NCBI GenBank assembly: GCA_033557465.1
Contig: CM066039.1
Coordinates: 45,289,788 to 45,353,787, forward strand
DNA length: 64,000 bases
Direction of reading: 5' to 3'
DNA from: Ichthyophis bannanicus
Lineage: Eukaryota; Chordata; Amphibia; Gymnophiona; Ichthyophiidae
Shown: positions 52,850-63,691 of the stretch, piece after piece
Layout: each line of letters begins with the position of its first letter
How positions within the stretch are numbered: the first letter of the stretch is position 1
Made by a program: the position numbers and the translations under genes
Notes under the pieces: model-generated
Database searches by the model: none
Seen by the model: only the letters and a program-made list of their open reading frames with translations
What the model was told of the DNA's origin: nothing

Positions 52850-52950
52850 GTGAAGACTAAATTCCTGCTGTTCCCGGAGAGCACCTGTTACAGGTGAGTA
52901 ACTATGCTATCTCCAGGAACAAGCAGGAATGTAGTCTTCACATATGGGGA
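52850..52950. repeat. Internal complementary region of DIRS D
   Basis: GTGAAGACTAAATTCCTGCT to GTAACTATGCTAT is the complement of D's left end. CTCCAGGAACAAGCAGGAAT onward is the complement of its right end. The join ATCT (52909-52912) again implies AGAT as circle-junction bases. Confidence 0.82.
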
Positions 52951-53066
52951 CTCCCTAGCTGCAGATGCCAGGGAAAAGGCCCCAGAAGTTGTGTGCCCCT
53001 ATGAAAGGGCTCCACTTCCCCCCATGGATCCCTGGCATCCTACCAGGGATGGTGGGTAGGAGTTGA

Positions 53067-54090
53067 TTAAGTATGGAACAGGTGCTTAAAAACAGCCTGA
53101 CCAAACAAGGCATCCCGGTGGGAGTCCTTTTCTAAGCAGTAATGGGCTGTGAAGGTATGAACCGAAGCCCAAGTAGCTGCTCGACAGATGTCGTCGATAG
53201 ACACAGAGTGAAGATGAGCCATAGAGGCTGCCATGGCTCTCACATTGTGAGCTGTGACATGGCCTTCAATAGGAAGGTTTTTACTCTCATAGGCAAAAGA
53301 TATACACTGTGCAATCCAGCTGGACAGTGTTCTTTTGGAGACTGGAAGTCCCAAATGACTAGGATCAAAAGCAACAAAGAGCTGAGAGGACTTTTTATGT
53401 TGCTGTGTCCTTTGCAAGTAAAAGGCCAAAGCCCTTTTACAGTCCAAAGTATGAAGATTCCTTTCTGCATTTGAGGCGTGAGGCCTTGGGAAGAATACAA
53501 GAAGGTAAACCACTTGGTTTAAATGAAAAGGTGATACCACCTTTGGCATAAAGTGTGGATGAGTCCTAAGGACTACCTTATGATGGAACCTTGTATAAGG
53601 AGGATCAGCTACCAACGCTTGCAATTCACTGATGCGACGTGCTGATGTGATTGCAATAAGAAAGATGACCTTCCAGGAAAGGAATTTCAAAGAGGTAGTA
53701 GCTAATGGTTCAAAAGGCGGTTCCATGAGCTGCCCAAGTACCAGATTCAAATCCCATGCCATCGGTGGTGGCTTAATGGGAGGCTTAGTTAAAAGAAGGC
53801 CTCTCATAATTCTCGCTATGAGAGGATGAGAGGAAACAGGTTGTCCATTTAGAGGCTTGAAAGAAGCTGCAATAGCACTCAAATGAACTCTCACTGAATT
53901 GGTCTTAAGCCCTGCATTTGATAAATGAAGGAGATACTCCAGTAATGATTCCAGAGGTATAGGAAGAGGGTTAAGACCCTTCTGCGAGCCCCATATGGCA
54001 GACCTTTTCCACTTAAATGCATAAGAGCGTCTTGTGGAAGGCTTCCTGGAAGCATAAAGGATATCCTTTACCTGCTGAGAAAGGTTAAGA
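53067..54090 (-). CDS. DIRS tyrosine recombinase (element D), open frame
   Basis: The frame is open from the RT overlap to 53067; the first ATG after the N-terminal motif is at 53894, but the conserved helices upstream (RRSYAFKWKR, near 54010) are in the same frame without a stop, so the protein likely starts further up or by overlap. The catalytic residues are all present: Arg in SARRISELQAL, His and Arg in AHNVRAMAAS, Trp in AATWASVHTF and Tyr in TAHYCLEKD. One residue is missing relative to B in FHHKVVL (B: FHHDKVVL). It looks functional as a protein although other genes of D are not. Confidence 0.8.
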
Positions 54091-55956
54091 TCATGAATTT
54101 CTAGGCTTTTTCAGCAACCAGGCCCTGAGATGCAGAGACTGGGGATTGGGATACCACAGCATCCCGTCCTCTTGAGAAAGGAGATCTGGAGCAGATCCTA
54201 ACTCCAGAGGCAGATCTTGAGAGAGATGTAGGAGCAGAGGGTACCACATTTGCCGTAGCCAACGTGGAGCTATGAGAATCATATGACCTCTGTCTCTCTG
54301 AAGCTTGAACAGGGTTTTGGGAATTAGGTGAATGGGTGGAAAGGCATACAGGAAGTCCTGACCCCAATGGAGGAGGAAAGCATCCCTGGCCTGACAACCC
54401 TGAGCTGGAATTCTGTAACAGAACCGGGGAAGTATGGCATTCAGCAGACTTGCAAAGAAGTCTATGTCCGGGGTTCCCCAAATTTGAAAATCTTTGGCCA
54501 CCTGGTCTGCATGGAGAGACCATTCGTGTGGAAGCAGAACTCGACTGAGTCTGACTGCCCAAGAGTTTTGAATGCCCGGAAGATACGCTGCAAGGAGATG
54601 AATCTGATGCTCTCTGGCGAGGGCCCATAGTCGCAAAGCTTCATTGCAGAGCAATAGAGAGCCTGTTCCACCCTGCTTGTTCACATAGAACATGGCTCCT
54701 TGATTGTCCGTTTGAACTAGGACTGTCTTGTAGCTGAGCTGGGTGTGGAATACTCGAAGAGCAAGGAAGATTGCTCTGAGTTCCAAGAGATTGATGTGTA
54801 GATAGGCCTCCTGTGGAGTCCAGGCACTCTGGGTAGAAAGGCCTTGCAGGTGGAGTCCCCGACCCACCTGTGAAGCATCTGTTGTTAGAGTGGCTTGGGG
54901 TGGGGGTTGCTGAAAAGGAGACACCACCAAAGGGTTTTGGGGTGACTGCCACCATTGGAGGGACAAAATAAGGCGACCTGAGTTTGCTATTTTGTCTGAC
55001 AAGCAACCTGACGCCTGAGTCCACTGAATGGATAAAGTCCACTGGGCTGCCCTCATATGGAGGCGAGCATAAGGAACCACATGCACGGCGGATGCCATGT
55101 GGCCTAGCAATTGTAACATTTCCCGAGCAGTGAGGTGAGGTTTAACACTGCTTGGGAAGCTAACTGCACAATGCGAAGGCAGTGGGGCTATGAAAGGTAG
55201 GCCCTTGTCTGTCTGGTATCCAGCAGAGTTCCTATAAATTCTAGGGACTGAGTGGGAGCAAGGTTGGATTTTGGGAAGTTTATGACAAATCCCAAATACT
55301 GAAGGATGCGCATTGTGCGAGAGAGAGCAACACTGGCCTCTGGCTCTAAAAGGGCTCGAATGAGCCAGTTGTCCAAGTAAGGGAAGACGAATATTCCTAG
55401 GGTGCGGAGAAATGCTGCCACCACAGCCATGCATTTTGTGAACACCCTTGGTGCAGAGGCCAGGCCAAAAGGAAGAATCCTGTATTGGTAGTGCTTCCCT
55501 TGACACAGAAAGCGAAGGAACTTTCGGTGAGTTGGATAGATGAGAACATGAGTGTACGCATCCTTGAGATCTAGAGAACAAAGCCAATCCTGACTCTGAA
55601 GGTATGGCAGCAGAATTCCTAGAGAAATCATTTTGAATTTCTCTTTGAACAGGAATTTGTTCAATTCTCTGAGGTCTAAGATGGGTCTGTGTCCTCCTGT
55701 TTTCTTTGGAATAAGGAAATAGGGGGAGTAAAACCCTGTACCCCATTGGGGAATGGGTACCTCTTCTATTGCCCCTTGGGCAAGAAGTACAGTGACCTCT
55801 TGACCTAACTGGTTGTTGAGAGAGGTCTGAGAATTGAACTGTCTTACCATTGTAGGAGAGGGCATGCTGAGGAAATGAAGCTTGTACCCCTCTCTTACAA
55901 TAGACAGAGTCCAATTTTCTGCTGTTATCTGACCCCATCTGGGGGCAAAATGACAA
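54091..55956 (-). pseudogene. DIRS reverse transcriptase/RNase H (element D)
   Basis: The RT domain is in the frame 55865-55188: PKKTGGHRPILDLRELNKF, SLDLKDAYTHVLIYP and FGLASAPRVFTKCMAVV. The catalytic box reads FPYLDNWLIRAL, with Asn for the second Asp, which should abolish polymerisation. A frameshift near 55150 moves RNase H to the other frame (to 54091): TTDASQVGRGLHL, HINLLELRAIFLAL, VQTDNQGAMFYVN and NSWAVRLSRVL. The RNase H motif GWGAH is GRGLH and NSWAD is NSWAV, further losses. The upstream part of the long 54091-55956 frame (before about 55150) is out of frame and not real protein. Confidence 0.85.
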
Positions 55957-56023
55957 CCTTCCTGGGATGGTGGAGGGTTCTGGGCCGTTCAGGGCCAGGA
56001 AAGCAAAGTTCTCTAGATAGGAG

Positions 56024-57812
56024 TCAAAGCCCCTGTAGAGGCTGAATCTGCTGAGCCGGTTGAGGCTTAGCTGCTTTTGTCTTTCTTTGCCTAGGTTGTT
56101 GCTGCTGTCCCTTTTGGGGAGACTGACCTAAGTGATGCCCCTGTTGGGTATAGGAGGGATAAAACTTCTTCTTCTTACTGAAGAATGGTTTCTTAGAGCA
56201 TTTTTTCCTCGCAGGATCAACTGTAGATTTAGACAATCTATCCAAAGTGATATTGTCAGCATCTATCTCATCAGCTTTTTCCTGCCAATTCTTGCCAAAG
56301 AGATTCTCTCCTGTGCAAGGAATATTCCCTAGTTTATCCTATACCCAAATTTCCAAGTCAGATGCCTGGAGCCAGGCAATCCTACGTGCACCTATGACAA
56401 TAGCAGAGGTTCTGCTTATGCATTCAAAGCAGTCAAAGGCTGCACGATTCACAAACTTGGAAACATCCTGAGCATGTTTGACAAGGGCGAGGTAATCTTG
56501 CCTCTTATCATCAGGAAGGAGAGGGTTCATAAGCTCTAAATCTCCTGTGACGTCCTTAAGGAACATTCCCATATATAATATATAGGAACTGATCCTAGCA
56601 GAAAGCATGGAAACCTGGAAGGTTTGACGTCCAAAGTCATCAAGAGTCCTACACTCACGTCCTGGAGGATTAGATGCATGCCTTTTGCACTCTTTATCCT
56701 TCTCATAGCTGATTCCACCACCATGGAATGGTGTGGCAACTGAGTCTTCTGAAAACCAGGACAAGGAGGAACTCGATACATGGTGTCGAGTCTTTGAGAG
56801 TGAGGAGATGTGGTTAGAGGTGTTTCCCACATCCTTAACATGAGATCATGCAAGATCTCATGAATAGGTAAGGTAGCTGCCTCCTTGGGAGCTTTAGGGT
56901 ATTGCAGGATTTCTAATTCCTTTGCCCTAGGCTCTTTTTTCAGGAGCCATTGTGATGGAAAGACCTCGAGTCACATCTCGGATAAAATCTTGAAAGGACA
57001 TATCCTCTGGTGGAGACATCCTACGCTGAGGAGAAGAATCCTCAGGAAGAAGTACTCTGGTATCAGCAGAGCTTTCAGAGTCTTCAGACTCATCCAAGGA
57101 TTCAAAGTATCTCCGATCCGGGTGATCGTGCAAGGCACGGTACCGGTACCGATCGAAGTCAGCATTGGCGTGGCCCGGTACCGACCTGTTGATACCGGAT
57201 GGATACGCATGACTCGGTCCCGGTAGAATACCTGCCGATGTCGATGCAGTCGGTGCCGGTACCGGTTGAATTGTCTGAAGCAGTTTCAGGGGCATCGAGG
57301 CCGTGAGAAGAGCTGCCAGACTGCGTTCAATAGCCAAGAATCTCTGGTCTATCGACGCTGCCGATGCTTGGGTATCAGTACCGGATGAAGCGGCCGGTAC
57401 CCCAGAGCATGGCACCAGTAGTTCTGCCCAGGTTGAAGCCTCGAGAACATCCTGGAGCCCCGTTAATGCTTTGGAAGCCAAAGCCTCCCGCCGGGGCAAT
57501 TTTGCCGGTGAAAGTCCCTCAAGGGCAATGCCAGAGGCATCTCGCTGTCTAGGAGATCTACCCTTTGAGGACCGTCTAGATTTATGTTTAGTTACCTGAG
57601 ATCCATGGGAGGAAGACGAAGCCCTGGAAGACGTCGATGCCACAGAGGCTGCATCGGAGGGAAAAAGGGTGCTAAGTTTAGCAGCTTGGTTCTGCCGGCC
57701 CCTTTTCGACATCATCCCACAGGCAACACACTCAGAAATAGAGTGGTCAGGACCTAAATATTTGAGGCACCACTCATGGGTGTCGGTGACGTAGATGGTA
57801 CCGCCACACTTA
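56024..57812 (-). pseudogene. DIRS gag-like gene (element D), interrupted by E
   Basis: The first codons and cysteine head lie partly at 63692-63725 (ENHASGFKKCSK-like) and partly at 57812-57715 (GGTIYVTDTHEWCLKYLGPD; ECVACGMMSKRG). The two join across element E. 57715-56927 gives the Ser/Pro/Ala-rich middle, the acidic DESEDSESSADT stretch and RRMSPPEDMSFQDFIRDVTR. Frameshifts follow. 56853-56339 carries the conserved MYRVPPCPGFQKTQLPHHSM and the LAP2-alpha-like helices (VSMLSARISSYILYMGMFLK), and 56245-56024 the basic tail. At least two frameshifts besides the insertion. Confidence 0.82.
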
Positions 57813-57815
57813 GAA

Positions 57816-57990
57816 GGTGAAATTTCACTTACCGTTAATTTCCTTTCCTGGAATACTGCTAGACCAGTCCAAACAGGTTATGCACCCCTGCCAGCAGATC
57901 TTGGAGACAGAGAATTCCACCAGAGCTCTGATTGGGTGGAGTCTGGTGATATACAGCTACCCCTAGGGGTCCCTGTCAGTAACGTATAAA
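57816..57990. repeat. Left inverted terminal repeat of DIRS E
   Basis: Starts GGTGAAATTTCACTTACCGT. The part from about 57867 to 57975 is inverted at 63555-63665 almost without difference (ATCTTGGAGACAGAGAATTC; AGAGCTCTGATTGGGTGGAG; TACCCCTAGGGGTCCCTGTC). Confidence 0.88.
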
Positions 57991-58169
57991 AGCAACTGAA
58001 ACTGAACCGCACCCCAGAGGGTCCCAAGGAACTATGTACAAGGGAGCCGAAGGACTCCCCAGAGCTGAAGTCAGCATGCACCAACGCACTCATGGATCGC
58101 CCATGGCGAGGCATACTGAAAAGGAAGGACAGCGGTCGGCGGCTGCCCAGCGCCAGCAGCAGTGCACCA

Positions 58170-58290
58170 TACAGCAGGGTGGGTCCTGAACTGGTCTAGC
58201 AGTATTCCAAGAAAGGAAATTAACGGTAAGTGAAATTTCACCTTCCAAGTCATACTGCTAGACCAGTCCAGACAAACGGGCAGTAACCCA
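58170..58290. repeat. Internal complementary region of DIRS E
   Basis: CTGGTCTAGCAGTATTCCAA to AAATTTCACC is the complement of E's left end. CCAAGTCATACTGCTAGACC onward is the complement of its right end. The join TTC (58243-58245) equals the complement of GAA at the outer edges. The recombinase frame ends inside it. Confidence 0.88.
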
Positions 58291-59896
58291 AGCTACCTGC
58301 TCTTAAGGGGGGGGGGGGGGTCAAGGCCGCCGACAGTACTGCAGCTCCAAAGCAGCCATCCTGACGAGCCTGAACGTCCAACCTATAGTGACGCACAAAG
58401 GTGGACAGCGAAGACCAAGTCGCCGCTCGACAAATATCCAGCGGAGCCACAAGAGACCGCTCGGCCCACGAAGCCGCTTGTGCTCGAGTAGAATGAGCAC
58501 GGAGTCCCACCGGAACCGGCTTCCCCCGAAGAATGTAAGCTGCTTCAATGGCCCCTCTGAGCCACCTAGAAATTGTAGACTTAGAGGCCGCGGAGCCCCG
58601 ACGAGGTCCCGCAAACAGAACGAAAAGATGATCAGACGTACGAAACGAGTTCGTGACCTTCAGGTATCGGAAAAGCACTCTCTTAAGGTCCACCGCCCGT
58701 AACGGAGACCAACTACCCTCACACTGAGCCCTGGTAAAGGCTGGTAGGAAGAGAGGCTGGTTAACATGGAACGGCGTCAGCACTTTTGGCAAAAAAGAAG
58801 GAACAGTGCGAAGAGAGACACCTTCCGCTGAGAAAGAAAGATAGGGATCACGACAGGAGAGAGCCTGCAGTTCGGAAATACGGCGCGCCGACGTAATAGT
58901 CACTAAGAACACCGTCTTCAGAGTCAAATCTTTCAGCGAACAGGCCTTCAGGGGCTCAAAGGGAGGAGCACCGAGAGCCCGAAGAACGAGAGCAAGATCC
59001 CACGTAGGCACCGGCGGACGCAGCGGAGGCCTTAAGGACTTAACCCCGTGAAGGAAGCGAGACACGTCCGCATGCGAAGCTAGCGACTGCCCCGCTATGC
59101 GCCCACGAAAACAAGTCAATGCAGCGACCTGCACTCGCAAGGAACCTAGCGCCAAACCTTTGTCCACTCCGGATTGGAGAAAGGCTAAGATGTCCGGGAT
59201 ACTGGCACGCCAGGGAGATAAGCTATGCTGAGAACACCAACTGTGAAAAAGCCGCCAGACTCTAGCGTAGGCCATGGACGTGGACGTCCGCCACGCTTTA
59301 AGCAGAGTAGCGACCACACTAGGCGAATAGCCCTTGCGTACTAACCTGCGGCGTTCAATAGCCAAGCCGTAAGCAAGTATAGAGCCTGGTCTTCCATTTC
59401 CACCGGCCCCTGAGTCAGGAGACCGGGAAAGGCTCCGAGATGGAGTGGCGACTCTCGAGACAGTCAGACTAGATCCGCATACCACGGCTGGCGAGGCCAA
59501 TCGGGAGCCACCAAGATCACTGGACCGCGATGTCATTGGAGAATCTTGCCTATCATGGACCACGGAGGAAAGACATATAGAAGAAGATGCGCCAGCCACG
59601 GCTGAGAGAGAGCATCGATTCCGCACGACCCCTCTTCCCTCCAACGGCTGAAGTACAAGGGCGCCATGGCATTCTGTGCTGTGGCCATGAGATCCATCGC
59701 CGGTAGCCCCCATAGTTGAACAATGGAACGAAATGTTTACGGCTGCAGGGACCACTCTCCAGGATCCAGAGAGTGCCGGCTGAGAAAATCGGCCTTCACA
59801 TTGTCCACGCCGGCGATGTGTTGCGCCGAGAGAGCCAGAAGAAGCTCCTCCGCCCACGGGAGGAGCAAGCGCAGTTCCTGGGAGACTCCCGGACAC
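58250..59896 (-). CDS. DIRS tyrosine recombinase (element E), open frame
   Basis: A 548-codon frame for the integration recombinase. Roughly the first 165 residues are low-complexity and overlap the RT gene, so the true start may be later. N-terminal helices (SMAYARVWRLFHSWC, about 207-221) are followed by the catalytic domain with Arg339 (SARRISELQAL), His468 and Arg471 (AHSTRAQAAS), Trp494 (AATWSSL) and Tyr504 (VRHYRLDVQ). No lesion. The C-terminal 20 or so residues are read from the internal complementary region. Motif wording differs from B (for example HSTR against HNVR), confirming a separate lineage. Confidence 0.88.
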   Translation of the reverse strand: MSGSLPGTALAPPVGGGASSGSLGATHRRRGQCEGRFSQPALSGSWRVVPAAVNISFHCSTMGATGDGSHGHSTECHGALVLQPLEGRGVVRNRCSLSAVAGASSSICLSSVVHDRQDSPMTSRSSDLGGSRLASPAVVCGSSLTVSRVATPSRSLSRSPDSGAGGNGRPGSILAYGLAIERRRLVRKGYSPSVVATLLKAWRTSTSMAYARVWRLFHSWCSQHSLSPWRASIPDILAFLQSGVDKGLALGSLRVQVAALTCFRGRIAGQSLASHADVSRFLHGVKSLRPPLRPPVPTWDLALVLRALGAPPFEPLKACSLKDLTLKTVFLVTITSARRISELQALSCRDPYLSFSAEGVSLRTVPSFLPKVLTPFHVNQPLFLPAFTRAQCEGSWSPLRAVDLKRVLFRYLKVTNSFRTSDHLFVLFAGPRRGSAASKSTISRWLRGAIEAAYILRGKPVPVGLRAHSTRAQAASWAERSLVAPLDICRAATWSSLSTFVRHYRLDVQARQDGCFGAAVLSAALTPPPPLRAGSLGYCPFVWTGLAV

Positions 59897-61335
59897 TTCG
59901 TACCACCCTGGCGGTTGAGGTAAGCCACCGTCGTGGCGTTGTCGGACAACACCCGAACTGCACGGCGCCGCAGAAGCGGCTGAAACTGAAGCAGAGCCAA
60001 ACGCACCGTGTGCGTCTCGAGCCTATTGATGGACCAACGGGCTTTGCGAGGAGACCAAACCCCGTGCGCTGAAGTGGAGCCGCAGTGAGCTCCCCAACCG
60101 GAGAGGCTGGCGTCCGTCGTGAGTAGTAGCCAGTGCGGAGACTCTAGAGGCACTCCCCGAAGAAGACTGCGCGCCCGAAGCCACCAAAGAAGGTCGTGGC
60201 GCACTTGCGAAGGCAGAGGTAAGCGAACCTGATAATCCTCCGAAACCGGCGACCAACGAGACAGAAGCGCGGCCTGTAAGCTGCGCATGTGCGCTCTTGC
60301 CCACGGGACGAGATCTATCGTAGCTGCCATTGACCCCAACAGTTGCAGGTAGTCCCACGTCCAAGGTGCCGCTTGGTCCAAGAAGCGGTGAAGCTGAAGA
60401 GAGATCTTCTGAACCCACTCCTGCGTCAGAAAGATGCGGCCCTGACGAGTGTCGAACCGCGCTCCGAGAAAGTCCAGAACCTGAGTCGGCTGAAGACTGC
60501 TTTTTGCGTGGTTGATCACCCAACCGAGCTGTTCCAAGAAGAGGACCACACGAGCGACGGTCTCACGAGCTTCGGACCGGGAGTCGGCCCGGATAAGCCA
60601 GTCGTCGAGATAGGGATGAACCCGTATGCCCTGCTTGCACAAGGCCGCCGCCACGACGATCATGATCTTGGAAAAGGTCCGCGGAGCCGTCGCCAACCCG
60701 AAGGGCATAGCGCGAAATTGAAAATGCTGACCCAGCACCGAGAACCGGAGATACCGCTGATGGTCGGCCCGGATTGGTACATGAAAATAGGCCTCTGCTA
60801 AATCGAGAGATGCCAGGAACTCGCCCTTGCGCACGGCTTGAATCACTGAGCGAAGGGTCTCCATGCGAAAATGAGGAACGCGAAGGTCACGGTTCACGCC
60901 CTTGAGATCCAGGATAGGACGGAAGGACCCATCTTTCTTGGGCACCACGAAATAGATGGAGTAGCGAACTCGACCTCTTTCGCAAGGAGGCACAGGGCAA
61001 ATGGCGTTCAAGGACAGAAGGTGCCGAAGGGTCTCGTGGATGATACGCCGCTTCTCGGGGGAGGCCACTGGAGAGACGACAAAGTTTTCCGGGGTGGGTC
61101 GAGCGCACTCGAGAGAATAACCCCGAGAAACACTGTCGAGCACCCAACGATCGGTGGTGATGCGTGCCCACTCTTGCGCGAAGAAGGCCAACTGACCCCC
61201 TATCGGCAGCCCTGTCCCGAGTGGGCTTCCCGCCCCGTCAGCGGGAGGACCGCCCAGCTGCGGAGAACTTCCCTGCGGAGGAGGAAGGCTCAGCGCCCCT
61301 ACGGGCTCCTCGAAAGGACTGCGACTGCGCCCCAT
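59737..61335 (-). CDS. DIRS reverse transcriptase/RNase H (element E)
   Basis: A 532-codon frame. The RT domain has FVVPKKDGSFRPILDLKGV, SLDLAEAYFHVPI (Asp178), MPFGLATAPRTFSKIM and HPYLDDWLIRAD (Asp244, Asp245). RNase H has TTDASLSGWGAH (Asp408), NRLETHTV (Glu440), LSDNATTVAYL (Asp465) and NVKADFLSRHSL (Asp516). All catalytic residues are present. A TAA at 59737-59739 ends it after GEWSLQP; the same frame continues beyond with FRSIVQLWGLPAMDLMATAQ, the tail that is translated in other DIRS elements. The gene is therefore probably truncated by one nonsense change, with catalytic domains complete. The ATG at 61335 overlaps the gag end. Confidence 0.85.
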   Translation of the reverse strand: MGRSRSPFEEPVGALSLPPPQGSSPQLGGPPADGAGSPLGTGLPIGGQLAFFAQEWARITTDRWVLDSVSRGYSLECARPTPENFVVSPVASPEKRRIIHETLRHLLSLNAICPVPPCERGRVRYSIYFVVPKKDGSFRPILDLKGVNRDLRVPHFRMETLRSVIQAVRKGEFLASLDLAEAYFHVPIRADHQRYLRFSVLGQHFQFRAMPFGLATAPRTFSKIMIVVAAALCKQGIRVHPYLDDWLIRADSRSEARETVARVVLFLEQLGWVINHAKSSLQPTQVLDFLGARFDTRQGRIFLTQEWVQKISLQLHRFLDQAAPWTWDYLQLLGSMAATIDLVPWARAHMRSLQAALLSRWSPVSEDYQVRLPLPSQVRHDLLWWLRARSLLRGVPLESPHWLLLTTDASLSGWGAHCGSTSAHGVWSPRKARWSINRLETHTVRLALLQFQPLLRRRAVRVLSDNATTVAYLNRQGGTKCPGVSQELRLLLPWAEELLLALSAQHIAGVDNVKADFLSRHSLDPGEWSLQP

Positions 61336-62769
61336 AGCGATTGGCCGGAGCAGCCCCCTGGGAGGATTTAAAAGAGCGAAACTTCCGGGCGTCCCGAGAC
61401 CGGGAATAGAGCCGAAAATTCTGTGACCGTGACGAACGGCGAGAGGACGCCTTAGGTCTGTCCTCCGGCAAGCGTTGAGGCTTAACTTCCCCCCTCAGGT
61501 CCTTCACCAGCTTATCGAGCTCTTCGCCGAAGAGAAGGCGACCTTTAAAGGGCAACTTAGAAAGCCTTGCCTTGGATACCACATCCGCCGCCTATTGGCA
61601 GAGCCACAGCCACGCCTAGCCACCGTGATGGCAGCCAGCGAGCGAGCCGAAAGGCGTAACAAGTCATAGAAGGAATCCACGATAAACGCCGTAGCCAACT
61701 CGAGGCGGGTGTGGGACGGGTCCTCCGGCAACCTCTGAAGCCAGCGGAGCAATGCCCGCGCCGTCAAGCCCCACACACCGACGCCTGGAGAGCTAGGGAC
61801 GACGAAGCAAAGGCGGTCCTGAGAAGATTTTCCACCTTACGGTCCTGCGGATCTTTAAGCGCTGCTCCGCCCTCCACCGGGATGGTGGTGTGCTTAGTCA
61901 CTCCTGTGACTAAGGCATCCACCTTAGGGTATGCCAGCCATTGCTCTAGAGCTTCAGGAGACCAGACATAAAGCTGATTAAGCCGACGAGCGTTACGCAG
62001 CGGCACATCAGGGGAATCCCACGCCCTGGAAACCATCTGCTGCAACTCTGGAGGAAAGGGGAAGGATTTGGAGGGCTTGCGAATGCCCTGCAAAATAGGA
62101 TCAGCCTGGGATTGACCCGGAGGCGTCTGGGGCTCTTCCAAAGCCGTAAGGCGGAGCGCATCGGACACCTGGGCAATCAGGGCAGACAACTCTTCCTTCC
62201 GGAAAAGCCGAATGTCTTGGGAATCGTCCTGGGTAGGCAAGGACGAATCCGAGGGTGAAAATTCACCATCCTCCCGATCCGATGAAGCCGCAGAGTCCTC
62301 TTCTGATGCTCTGTCCTCAGGGCAACTGAAAACCTACTCAGGAAGAAATTGAGACGCCCTGAGGGAGCGTGACTTTTTATGTCCTGCAGCAGACTGTTTC
62401 TGCATGCCTGCAGAAGGCAGTGCTCCCAGGAGCTACTGGCAGCTGCGCAGTCCCTGTCACCGCAGACTCCGCTCGCCAAAGAGACCACGCCTGGCGAAAA
62501 AGGGAGAGAAGATGTTCCTCAGATGGCAGCGCTGCCGGTGTGGACAGCGGTGGAATCTGAGAGGCTGCGGGAGAGGCTGCCCATGGTTCCACAGGCAGCA
62601 GGGAAGGCAGCTGACCATCCACAACAGGTAGAGGAAAAACTGAAGAGTCTGAAGGCAAGACAGCAGCCGAGGACTCGCCCGGGTGAGTCAAGCAAGCAGT
62701 GCACAGGTGATTCTGGAGGTCTTTGTGCTTTTTCTGACAGCCCAGGCAGCGTTGGCCTGAAGGCGGCAT
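61238..62769 (-). pseudogene. DIRS gag-like gene (element E)
   Basis: Start chosen at 62769 (MPPSGQRCLGCQKKHKDLQN), which puts the cysteine head (C8, C11, then CTAC) at the N-terminus as in type 1. The frame ends at 62377. 62240-61764 continues in another frame (EELSALIAQVSDALRL; FPFPPELQQMVSRAWDSPDV; RRLNQLYVW), 61776-61504 in a third (THTRLELATAFIVDSFYDLL) and 61582-61238 carries the Arg/Ser-rich basic tail (RLPEDRPKASSRRSSRSQNF). At least three frameshifts in a copy whose enzymes are open is notable. The sequence is only distantly similar to type-1 gag. Confidence 0.78.
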
Positions 62770-62864
62770 AATGAAAGAAAATCCTGCCCTCAGCACAAGA
62801 CAGGAAAAAAGGGTGCCTCACACTCTGCTGAAAACCGTTGCCCCAGTGATATGAAAATCTTCTT

Positions 62865-62887
62865 TTTTTTTTTTTTTTTTTAAAAAC
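62865..62887. repeat. T/A homopolymer run
   Basis: About twenty T followed by AAAAA in the 5' leader of element E, upstream of gag. The type-1 elements also have T-rich runs upstream of gag. Confidence 0.7.
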
Positions 62888-63499
62888 ACAGGAAAGACAT
62901 CACTCCTAGCATCCAGCTAGGAATAGCTGGGAAAAACGAGCAGTAGGAAAGCTGCCATGAACAATATATGCAGAGGAGAGCAAGCTGGCTTCCCGCCAAA
63001 AAACGGAGGTTTTCAGCGATTCAAAATGGCCGCCGGCAAAATAAAAGGAGTAAAAAAGAAGAAATTAAACCTCCAAAAATTCAAATAACCCCAGAAAAGA
63101 GTAAGGGAGGGCAGGGGGACGCTGTCCACACCAGAAAAGCACCGAAATTCACCAAAAACTGCACCAACCAAAATCGGGCTGCCACGGAGCTGCAGGCACT
63201 GAGAGGAGAGAGACAGAAGCTGTACTCACAATACCGATGGGGCAGGGAAGCCACAAACCGCTGCACAGACCTCAGCCAGCTGCCTCACCACTAAAATTAG
63301 CCCCAGGGACTAGATTTTAGGAGGGTGATCATCCAGCGAACTAGCTCACAGGACTAGTGCTGGGGAGCCTTCTCATCAGCGATCACCACTGTAAACAAGG
63401 GATCAGCTGGAAAACCTCTCCCTGGTGCCTAGAAATTAATCTGGCAACAACAGGGGGCAGAAGGAATCAAGGAAATCCCAGAATGTAAAGCAGATGAAT

Positions 63500-63691
63500 T
63501 TTGAAGGAGTAAAACAAAAAAGCATCCAGATCTGCTGGAGGCAGAGAAATACTGACAGGGACCCCTAGGGGTAGCTGTATATCACCAGACTCCACCCAAT
63601 CAGAGCTCTGGTGGAATTCTCTGTCTCCAAGATCTGCTGGCAGGGGTGCATAACCCGTTTGTCTGGACTGGTCTAGCAGTATGACTTGGAA
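63500..63691. repeat. Right inverted terminal repeat of DIRS E
   Basis: Inverted partner of 57867-57975, ending GGTCTAGCAGTATGACTTGG, then AA. The terminal part after 63665 recurs inverted in the internal complementary region. Confidence 0.88.

Larger units (their letters stand above)
57816..63691 (-). mobile_element. DIRS retrotransposon E (type 2), nearly complete
   Basis: 5876 bp between GAA 57813-57815 and GAA 63689-63691, inserted in D's gag. Minus-strand order: right repeat, gag (62769 to about 61238, frameshifted), RT/RNase H (61335-59737, RT and RNase H intact), recombinase (59896-58250, intact), internal complementary region (about 58170-58290) and left repeat. GC content is clearly higher than in neighbours. 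It is the best reference for the lineage of the old element F. Confidence 0.92.

Noticed and set aside
55150..55956. First part of the 621-codon frame in element D
   Set aside because: Upstream of about 55150 the real RT is in another frame (55865-55188). Only the part below 55150 carries RNase H.
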